Shown in pieces: positions 14,988 to 20,092 of a stretch of DNA of 20,092 nt. This DNA is from JAKOQB01 sp050258235 (GTDB lineage Bacteria; Pseudomonadota; Gammaproteobacteria; Burkholderiales; Burkholderiaceae_F): the NCBI GenBank assembly GCA_050258235.1, contig JBLMYK010000040.1:1-20092 (forward strand), in the 5' to 3' direction. The position numbers and the translations under genes are program-made. Numbering within the stretch: position 1 is the first letter of the stretch; the number at the start of each line of letters is the position of its first letter. The notes beneath the pieces are model-generated. The model was not told where the DNA came from. It did not search any database and worked only from the letters and a program-made list of their open reading frames with translations.

Positions 14988-15095
14988 GAGCGCGCACATT
15001 AATCGCACAAGTGGCGAGCGAATTGTGGCCGTCCTGAAATTGTGTAAGCAGACGTGAATCAATCCCGGGTCGACCATCCGGGCGGCACGATCGCT
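14988..15095 (-). promoter_or_regulatory. Upstream region of the DUF2844-DUF3443 pair with a direct repeat
   Basis: This 108-bp gap between the kinase stop and the DUF2844 start is locally AT-richer than its surroundings. It holds a perfect 7-bp direct repeat, AATTGTG on the plus strand at 15021-15027 and 15038-15044, 17 bp apart start to start. OmpR-family regulators bind direct repeats, so this is a candidate site for the response regulator encoded upstream. No convincing -35/-10 pair was identified. Confidence 0.4.
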
Positions 15096-16535
15096 TCAGG
15101 CAGGCACTGCGGTGCGCGCGAGCGTCAGCACCGCCGACAGGCCGCCGCCAGGACGCGAATCGAGCCGAACATCGCCGCCGTGCAGGCGTGCCACGGCGCG
15201 CGCGATCGCAAGCCCAAGCCCGGTGCCGCCGGTCTCCTTGGCGCGCGAGGATTCGAGGCGGACGTACGGCTCGAACACGCGCTCGCGCTCGTTCTCGGCG
15301 ATGCCGGGTCCGCGATCCTCGACGCGGATCTCCACCTGCTGCGGCGAGTCGCTGATGGACACGTCGACATGCGGACCGCCGTAGCGGCGCGCGTTGTCGA
15401 TCAGGTTCGCCAGGCAGCGCTCGAGCGCCGTCGGGCGCGCCAGCAGCGGCTGCGCGCCGCCATGCAGGCTGACCTCGGCGCCGAACATCTCGACGTCCTC
15501 GGCAATCCGCTCCAGCAGCGCGTTGACGTCGAGCAGCACGGGCTTCTCGCTCGACTTGCCCGCGCGCAGGAACTGCAGCGTATTGTCGATCATGCGCTCC
15601 ATGTCCGCGACGTCGGACTCGAATGCCGTCCGCGTCTTTGCGTCGCGCAGTGCCTCGATGCGCAGTCGCAGCCGCGTCAGCGGCAGGCGCAGGTCGTGCG
15701 ACACCGCGGCCAGTCCGATCGTGCGCGTTTCGATCATGCGCTTCAGGTCGCGCTGCATCGAGTTGAACGCGCGCGCCGCGCTGGCGACCTCGCTCGGTCC
15801 CGCTTCCGGCAGGGGCGGTTGATCGAGATTTCCGGGCAGTCCGCTCGCCGCTAGGGCGAGCGCGCTGAGCGGCCGCGTCAGGCGCCGCACGATCCACAGC
15901 GCCAGCGCGGTCACCGTCACCAGCACAACCCCGATCGACCCGAGGATGCGCACCGGATCGCCCGGCAGCGGACCGGGCAGTGAGTGATAGAAGGTGGCAA
16001 TCGTGCCGTCGGACAGCCGCGCCTGCAGTTCGGCGCGGATCAGCATGCGCGGATGCGGTCGTGCCGGTTCGGTGCCGGAACTCGAAGAGGCGGGCCCGAC
16101 CAATCCGCGCTCGAACGCGCCGTCGGGCGGCCCGCCGTTTTCGTCATCGGGCGGCGGCCAGTTCGGAAACTCTTCGCCGCGCAGCGACAACACCTGGATC
16201 GGAATCGGGTGCGGCAGAAGGCGCCGCACATCGTTTGCAAAGACCATCGCCTCGTCGCCGGCGGCGGCATTCTCCTGCCAGGGCTCGTCGAGGCGAATCC
16301 GGTTCGGCGGCAGGCTCAGCGCACGAACGAGTCGCGCGCGCTCGGTCGCATCGGCGGCATCGAGCGCATCGATGATGCCGGCAATGCGCTGCGCCGCGTG
16401 GGTGCCGAGCAGCCGGTGCGCCAGACGCGTGCGTTCGTCGAGTATCAGCCACGCGCCAATCGCCTGCGCCGTCGCGATTCCGACCAGCAAGGCGAGCACG
16501 ATCTGGCCGAACAGCGAGCGCGGCAGAAGCTTCAT
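15096..16535 (-). CDS. Membrane sensor histidine kinase, HisKA type (EnvZ/CpxA-like)
   Basis: The 479-aa kinase is the sensor of a two-component pair. TM1 spans about 10-32. The periplasmic domain covers about 33-193 and includes a Pro/Gly/Ser-rich stretch (124-162). TM2 spans about 197-216, then a HAMP linker (about 217-270, starting RRLTRPLSAL). The phosphoacceptor is H280 in AAVSHDLRLPLTRLRL. The ATPase domain shows the N box NLIDNARR (377-384), G1 box EDRGPGI (406-412) and G2 box GGTGLGLAI (436-444). At H+4, where HisKA kinases normally have Thr or Asn, there is Leu (L284). ATG at 16535 overlaps the response-regulator stop by one base (TGATG). The frame continues upstream through the regulator gene but only as a shadow. 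Signal and targets are unknown; the divergent Spy-like gene hints at envelope stress. Confidence 0.93.
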   Translation of the reverse strand: MKLLPRSLFGQIVLALLVGIATAQAIGAWLILDERTRLAHRLLGTHAAQRIAGIIDALDAADATERARLVRALSLPPNRIRLDEPWQENAAAGDEAMVFANDVRRLLPHPIPIQVLSLRGEEFPNWPPPDDENGGPPDGAFERGLVGPASSSSGTEPARPHPRMLIRAELQARLSDGTIATFYHSLPGPLPGDPVRILGSIGVVLVTVTALALWIVRRLTRPLSALALAASGLPGNLDQPPLPEAGPSEVASAARAFNSMQRDLKRMIETRTIGLAAVSHDLRLPLTRLRLRIEALRDAKTRTAFESDVADMERMIDNTLQFLRAGKSSEKPVLLDVNALLERIAEDVEMFGAEVSLHGGAQPLLARPTALERCLANLIDNARRYGGPHVDVSISDSPQQVEIRVEDRGPGIAENERERVFEPYVRLESSRAKETGGTGLGLAIARAVARLHGGDVRLDSRPGGGLSAVLTLARTAVPA

Positions 16536-17236
16536 CAGCCGCTCGCGGCCGCCGACACCAGCATGTACCCTTCGCTGCGCACCGTACGGATCAGGCGCGG
16601 CTCGCGCGCGTCGTCGCCGAGCCGCCGCCGCAGGCGGCTCACCAGCACGTCGATCGTGCGGTCGATCCGGCTCGCTTCGCGACCGGCCAGCGCGTCGATC
16701 AGCTGATCGCGTGTCAGCACGCGGTTCAGGTTCTCGGCCAGCGCGCGCAGCAGGCGGAACTCGCCGGTCGGCAACGGCACCACGACGTTGTGCGGATCGA
16801 GGACGTGGTGCGCGGCCAGATCGAGGGTCCAGCCGCTGAAGCTGATCTGCGCCGCCCCGGCCGGACGCCGGTCGGCGACGCGCCGCAGGATGCTCTTGAT
16901 GCGCGCCAGCAGTTCGCGCGGACTGAAGGGCTTCGGCAGGTAATCGTCCGCACCCATCTCGAGCCCGATCACCCGGTCCACCTCGTCGCCACGTGCGGTG
17001 AGCATCAGGATCGGCATGTCCGAAAGCCCGCGCAGCCTGCGGCACAGCGTCAGGCCATCGTCGCCCGGCAGCATCAGGTCGAGCACGACGAGATCGAATT
17101 TCCCCTGCTCGAGCTTCGGCCACATCTCCGCGCCGTCGGCGCAACAGACCACCTCGTAGCCCGAATCGCCGAGGTAACCGGACAACAGGTCGCGCAGACC
17201 GGGGTCATCGTCGACGACAAGAACGCGTGGCTTCAT
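16535..17236 (-). CDS. OmpR/PhoB-family response regulator
   Basis: The product is 233 aa. The receiver domain (about 1-115) has the acidic pocket D9-D11 in VVDDDP, phosphoacceptor D53 in VVLDLMLPGDDG, T80 in MLTARGDEVD and K102 in YLPKPFSPREL. All switch residues are present. The C-terminal winged-helix DNA-binding domain (about 133-230) shows LPTGEFRLLRALAENLNRVLTRDQL and RTIDVLVSRLRRRLGDD, with the wing RLIRTVRSEGYMLV. It is first in the minus-strand cluster, coupled to its kinase and divergent from the Spy-like gene, with 175 bp between the two starts. Plausible targets are its own promoter, the divergent gene and the DUF2844 promoter. ATG at 17236 is the only start that keeps the standard N-terminus (MKPRVLVVDDD); no clear ribosome site is visible. 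Confidence 0.95.
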   Translation of the reverse strand: MKPRVLVVDDDPGLRDLLSGYLGDSGYEVVCCADGAEMWPKLEQGKFDLVVLDLMLPGDDGLTLCRRLRGLSDMPILMLTARGDEVDRVIGLEMGADDYLPKPFSPRELLARIKSILRRVADRRPAGAAQISFSGWTLDLAAHHVLDPHNVVVPLPTGEFRLLRALAENLNRVLTRDQLIDALAGREASRIDRTIDVLVSRLRRRLGDDAREPRLIRTVRSEGYMLVSAAASG

Positions 17237-17411
17237 GGCAGCAGCATTTCGAGAGTTGTTTCAAATGATAGCGATCCCGGTGCAGTCGACCCGGTCGCGC
17301 ATACAACTGCTGACCAGCTGTTACGCAGGGTTGACAAACCACCGCTGCCGGGACTGAACCGATTGACACGCCTGCGCTCCAATCTGCGCCACCGACATCG
17401 CCGAGACGAAC
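17237..17411. promoter_or_regulatory. Divergent promoter region between the two-component system and the Spy-like gene
   Basis: Toward the Spy-like gene there are two perfect TTGACA hexamers, at 17331-17336 and 17363-17368, 32 bp apart, each a possible -35; neither has a good -10 at 17 bp. Toward the regulator there is a TATCAT on the minus strand at 17265-17270, a possible -10. Between them lies an imperfect palindrome, AACTGCTG (17305-17312) and CAGCTGTT (17315-17322), with 7 of 8 pairs matching around a 2-base spacer. It is a candidate regulator site. Confidence 0.45.
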
Positions 17412-17921
17412 ATGATCGAACGCAACCCGAACCTGATCCGCTTCTTTCTGGCTGGCGCACTGCTCGCCGCCACCACCGGCGTCATGGCGCAGGCGGCCGC
17501 TCCGCCCGCCCCCGATGCGCCGACCCAGGCGCGGCGCCAGCAGATGATGCAGGCGCGCCTCGATCGGCTTGGTCAGCGTCTCGAGGTGCGCGCGTCCCAG
17601 GAGGATGCATGGCAGAAGTACACGCAGGCCGTGCGCGGCCTCGCTGCGCCGCCCGCGCGGATCCCCGGCCCCGACGCCGACGCCGCTTCCCTGATGCGCT
17701 TTCGCGCTGACCGGGCCACTGCACGCGCCCAGCATCTGACGCAGCTCGCCGACGCGACCGCAAAGCTGGAACAGGCGCTCGATCCCAACCAGCGGCTGGT
17801 GCTCGACGAGGTGACACGCCGCGCCGGCCGCGCCGCCTGGGCACACCGGGCGCGCTGGACTCACCCCGGTGAGATGCGTGGCGACCACTGGCCGCGCGAC
17901 GCGCGCACCGACCGGTCCTGA
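17412..17921 (+). CDS. Spy/CpxP-like (LTXXQ-type) periplasmic protein
   Basis: The product is 169 aa. A signal peptide covers about 1-26 (hydrophobic 9-23, ending VMA). The mature part is mostly helical and charged. RLDRLGQRLEVRASQEDAWQKYTQAV (49-74) matches the first L-x-x-x-Q-E-x-A-W pattern of the family. LTQLADATAKLEQALDPNQRLVLDEVTRR (109-137) matches the second, ending in the usual L-x-P-x-Q-x-x-x-L-D. The tail is rich in Arg, His and Trp. Spy and CpxP are periplasmic chaperone or stress-adaptor proteins controlled by envelope two-component systems. The gene is divergent from such a system here, so regulation by it is a reasonable inference. The classic LTxxQ is degenerate in both repeats, so the chaperone role is not certain. 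ATG at 17412 gives a proper signal peptide; only a weak GAGACG precedes it. Confidence 0.75.
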   Translation: MIERNPNLIRFFLAGALLAATTGVMAQAAAPPAPDAPTQARRQQMMQARLDRLGQRLEVRASQEDAWQKYTQAVRGLAAPPARIPGPDADAASLMRFRADRATARAQHLTQLADATAKLEQALDPNQRLVLDEVTRRAGRAAWAHRARWTHPGEMRGDHWPRDARTDRS

Positions 17922-18024
17922 GCGCCGCCTCCATCGCGACCGTTTTGTCCGGAATTCCCGCGCGGGATGAACCGCAAGAACGTTTCCTAACCCTTTAGGC
18001 GCGGTCATGCGCCGGGAGTTGAAG
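17922..18024. promoter_or_regulatory. Gap before the beta-barrel gene with two small palindromes
   Basis: TCCCGCGCGGGA (17956-17967) is a perfect 12-bp palindrome 34 bp after the Spy-like stop. CCTAA and TTAGG (17986-17999) are inverted 5-bp arms around a 4-base loop, 25 bp before the barrel start. GGGAG at 18014-18018 is the ribosome site of the next gene. Whether the barrel is co-transcribed with the Spy-like gene cannot be decided by sight. Confidence 0.4.
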
Positions 18025-18669
18025 ATGCACAAACCGATCCTCGTCCTACCCTTCGCCGTCCTCGGCGCGCTCGCCACAGGCAGTGCATACGCGGCCTCCG
18101 ACAGCGGACCGTACGTCGGCGCCAGCATCGGCACGTCGCACCTGACTGCGAACGCAAGCCGGATCGACGGCGCATTCGCTTCGCAGGGGCTTGCGACGTC
18201 CTCATCGCTCGACCGCAATGACACCAGCTACTCGCTGACCGCGGGATACCGCGCCAACCAGTTCCTCGGCGTGGAGGCGAATTACGTCGATCTCGGCAGT
18301 TACGACGTTCGTTCGAGCGTGACTTCGCCGGCGATCGATTCGATCGGCGGCAAGTTCAAGGCCAACGGCTTCGACCTCGTCGGCGTCGGGATCGTTCCGC
18401 TCGACGCCGGCTTCTCGGCGTACGGGAAACTGGGTGCGCTCTGGTCGCGGGCGAAGCTCGATGCCTCGTCGACCGGCGCCGTCCCGGTATCGAACCGGAG
18501 CCACTCGGACGTCGGCGTCACGTTCGGACTCGGCCTGAGCTACGACCTGACCCGCAACGTCTCGGCCGACCTCGAGTGGAACCGCTACGACCACGTCGGC
18601 GACGCCGGAACGACCGGCCGCACCGACGCCAACGTCTATTCGCTCGGCGTCGCCTACCACTTCTTCTAG
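18025..18669 (+). CDS. Small outer-membrane beta-barrel protein, OmpA-transmembrane-domain type
   Basis: The product is 214 aa. A signal peptide is seen at 1-23 or 24 (hydrophobic 4-18, ending AYA). The mature protein of about 190 residues alternates hydrophobic and polar residues, as membrane beta-strands do. It begins GPYVGASIGTSHL (28-40), contains YSLTAGYRANQFLGVEANYVDLGSYDV and FDLVGVGIVPLDAGFSAYGKLGALWSRAKL, and ends in the aromatic VAYHFF, the usual outer-membrane assembly signal at the C-terminus. Size and strand pattern fit an eight-stranded barrel of the OmpA/OmpW/PagP size class; there is no C-terminal peptidoglycan-binding domain. ATG at 18025 is preferred over one at 18007 because GGGAG lies 6 bases upstream and the signal peptide starts directly. 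Function is unknown; structural, adhesion or small-solute roles are possible. Confidence 0.82.
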   Translation: MHKPILVLPFAVLGALATGSAYAASDSGPYVGASIGTSHLTANASRIDGAFASQGLATSSSLDRNDTSYSLTAGYRANQFLGVEANYVDLGSYDVRSSVTSPAIDSIGGKFKANGFDLVGVGIVPLDAGFSAYGKLGALWSRAKLDASSTGAVPVSNRSHSDVGVTFGLGLSYDLTRNVSADLEWNRYDHVGDAGTTGRTDANVYSLGVAYHFF

Positions 18670-18759
18670 CCTTCCAGCATTCGCGGAACGTCGGCGTCCG
18701 CCGCCGGAGAGCCGCTGCGCCTATCCCCCTCGGCGCGGTCGTTCTTCGGCGGCGGCCGG

Positions 18760-18779
18760 CGGCCCGATTCAGCGGGCCG
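18760..18779. terminator. Hairpin between convergent barrel and TonB-like genes
   Basis: CGGCCCG (18760-18766) pairs perfectly with CGGGCCG (18773-18779) around a 6-base loop. It is 7 bp past the stop of the minus-strand TonB-like gene and 91 bp past the plus-strand barrel stop. No T-run is present, so it is a modest candidate for a shared terminator. Confidence 0.45.
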
Positions 18780-18786
18780 TACGCCG

Positions 18787-19707
18787 TCACTCGGCGCGAA
18801 ACGCGAGTTCGACCTGCACGCTCGTCGGACGCGGAATCGGCTCGAATCGCCATTGAGCGAGCGCGCTCTGCGCGGCCCGGTCGAAGAGCTGCGGAGGATC
18901 GGAAGACACGATCGTCACGGCGCTCACGCGGCCGTCGGTTGCCACGGCGATGCTGGCCACGACCCGGCCGCGCCTGACTCCCTGTTGCTGCGCCAGTCGC
19001 GGGAACTGCGGCTGGGGGCGCGCGACCGGCCGCAGCGTTACCGGCGTCGACGCCTCCAGCGCATCGCGCCGCGGCTCGGCGACGGCGGGAGGCTTCGGCG
19101 CGGCCTCTGATTCCGGTGCCCGGGGGACAGGCGCTGCAATGGCTGGCGCCGGCACGACTTCCGCTACCGGTGCCGCGCCCGGCGCCGGCACATCGCCGGC
19201 GCCTCCGCTGATCGCCGGGGCGCTGACAAGCGCGTCGGGCACTGCGGGACTCGACGTCGACGCGGAAACGTCTCGTTCCGGCTCGACTACCGTGCGACGG
19301 GTCGAAACCGACGGTGGCGACGCAGCGCGGCCCGCGGATGCCGGCGGTTCCGCAGCGGGCTTCGGCAGAGCGGCGGGGGCAGCGTGCGACCGCGCCGCGT
19401 CGCGCCGCAGCGGATCCACCCGTGCGGGGGTTTCCAGGCTTGGCGGACCGGCCGCCACGATTGGCGTGTCCGCGACCGGTGACGTCGGCACGACGGGTAA
19501 CGCGCGCAACTTGCCCATCGCCGGTGCAGCAACCTCGGCCCTGCCATGGGGGTTCACGGTGCCGAAGTACAGCAACAGCAGGGCGCCGACGAACAACAGG
19601 CCGACGACGGCAAGGGCCGCGATCACCTGGCCGACGGAGCGTGACCAGATATCGCCGGCGCGTTGCGGCTCGGTGGACAGCCCGACGGCGGGCGTGGGTG
19701 ACGGCAT
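18787..19707 (-). CDS. TonB-like energy-transducing protein
   Basis: The product is 306 aa. A short cytoplasmic lead (1-26) is followed by one membrane segment at about 27-49 (GQVIAALAVVGLLFVGALLLLYF). A very long Ala/Pro-rich periplasmic linker covers about 55-230. The C-terminal TonB domain is at about 231-306: PQFPRLAQQQGVRRGRVVASIAVATDGRVSAVTIVSSDPP and FDRAAQSALAQWRFEP, which contains the typical P-x-x-x-x-x-G-x-x-G-x-V and W-x-F-x-P positions. TonB proteins carry proton-motive energy from ExbB/ExbD to outer-membrane receptors. No exbB, exbD or TonB-dependent receptor is in view, so partners are unknown. A TTG at 19728 is open in frame, but ATG at 19707 is preferred; neither has a clear ribosome site. 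Confidence 0.85.
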   Translation of the reverse strand: MPSPTPAVGLSTEPQRAGDIWSRSVGQVIAALAVVGLLFVGALLLLYFGTVNPHGRAEVAAPAMGKLRALPVVPTSPVADTPIVAAGPPSLETPARVDPLRRDAARSHAAPAALPKPAAEPPASAGRAASPPSVSTRRTVVEPERDVSASTSSPAVPDALVSAPAISGGAGDVPAPGAAPVAEVVPAPAIAAPVPRAPESEAAPKPPAVAEPRRDALEASTPVTLRPVARPQPQFPRLAQQQGVRRGRVVASIAVATDGRVSAVTIVSSDPPQLFDRAAQSALAQWRFEPIPRPTSVQVELAFRAE

Positions 19708-19840
19708 CGACGTGACGTGCGAGTTCAATGCGGTGCGCGATCTTCCGCGTGACCGCGTGCGGCCCCCGTTCGATGCTACGGAGCGGGCGCGCGCGCGTCA
19801 TCGGCCGAATGCCCGACGCATGCCGCCCGCCTGACCGGGT

Positions 19841-19865
19841 CGGCAAGCGCTGACCACGCTTGCCG
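19841..19865 (-). terminator. Hairpin terminator downstream of the right-edge gene
   Basis: CGGCAAGCG (19841-19849) pairs perfectly over 9 bp with CGCTTGCCG (19857-19865) around a 7-base loop. It begins 15 bp past the stop of the minus-strand gene at the right edge and precedes the TonB-like gene's upstream region. No T-run follows. It separates the two genes, so the TonB-like gene likely has its own promoter in 19708-19840. Confidence 0.6.
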
Positions 19866-19879
19866 CGCGGCGGCTGTGC

Positions 19880-20092
19880 TCACTGCCGGATGAACTCGAT
19901 CACGCGCTGCTGCGTCAGCTCGTCGTCGTCGAAGCCGCCGTGCGTGGTGCTTGCGCTCTGCGGGCCGGGCCCCGCGACCGCCGTCGCGTTCTTCAGTCGG
20001 CCTGCGTAATCGCGATAGAACTTTTCCATGCCGAGGATCGGCGTCGCCTGTCCGCCTTCGAACGACGCCGACACCAGCCACAGCAGTGAGCG
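19880..20092 (-). CDS. 3' end of an unidentified gene, possibly an alpha/beta-hydrolase
   Basis: Only the last 70 codons are in the window; the frame is open at the right edge, so the start lies outside. The visible residues begin RSLLWLVSASFEGG and continue QATPILGMEKFYRDYAGRL, ending THGGFDDDELTQQRVIEFIRQ. The late TTHGGFDDDE motif followed by an amphipathic helix that ends the protein is compatible with the His-bearing C-terminal end of an alpha/beta-hydrolase. This is a weak resemblance, and I do not recognise the family. That the frame is real is supported by its normal amino-acid mix compared with the Arg/Ala-rich shadows around it, and by the 9-bp hairpin 15 bp after the stop. Confidence 0.6.
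   Translation of the reverse strand, partial: RSLLWLVSASFEGGQATPILGMEKFYRDYAGRLKNATAVAGPGPQSASTTHGGFDDDELTQQRVIEFIRQ

Noticed and set aside
16535..17921. Naming the two-component system and Spy-like gene cpxR, cpxA and cpxP
   Set aside because: Layout is similar, but no CpxR-type GTAAA repeats are seen, the LTxxQ motifs are degenerate, and the kinase H box differs at H+4.

Overview
The window is GC-rich throughout, with tightly packed, translationally coupled genes encoding Gram-negative envelope proteins: an RND pump, a NodT-type outer-membrane lipoprotein, a TonB-like protein and beta-barrels. The adjacent DUF2844/DUF3443 pair and the GT20 enzyme with an N-terminal membrane sensor-like region point to a betaproteobacterium, probably Burkholderiales. 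That assignment is from recognised gene families, not from a database comparison.

Layout. (1) Positions 1-1129, minus strand: the 5' part of a membrane-anchored trehalose-6-phosphate-synthase-like gene that runs off the left edge. (2) 1130-1599: a 470-bp divergent regulatory region with three inverted repeats. (3) 1600-11905, plus strand: a six-gene multidrug-efflux operon. It encodes a TetR regulator, a MdtA-type adaptor, a MdtB-type pump, a DUF6515 exported protein, a MdtC-type pump and a NodT/OprM-type outer-membrane factor. It resembles mdtABC/muxABC-opmB, with an unexpected DUF6515 gene between the two pump subunits. (4) 11891-11967: two back-to-back hairpins between convergent genes. 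(5) 11978-17236, minus strand, read right to left: an OmpR-type response regulator, a histidine kinase, a DUF2844 protein, a DUF3443 lipoprotein, an SH3-domain protein with a proline-rich tail, and a small BamE-like exported protein. (6) 17412-18669, plus strand, divergent from the two-component system: a Spy/CpxP-like protein and a small outer-membrane beta-barrel. (7) 18787-19707, minus strand: a TonB-like protein. (8) 19880-20092, minus strand: the 3' end of an unidentified gene, followed by a hairpin.

How the parts may fit together. The left half is a self-contained drug-efflux operon, probably autoregulated by its own TetR repressor. The right half is an envelope module: a two-component system with a divergent Spy-like gene, and downstream of the kinase four exported proteins of largely unknown role. 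The strongest lead is the DUF3443 lipoprotein. It carries two separate D-T/S-G-S motifs, each followed by a Gly-rich hydrophobic motif in the order seen in pepsin-type aspartic peptidases. The kinase also lacks the Thr/Asn at H+4 that HisKA enzymes use for phosphatase activity. No RNA genes, insertion sequences, CRISPR arrays or phage genes were seen.
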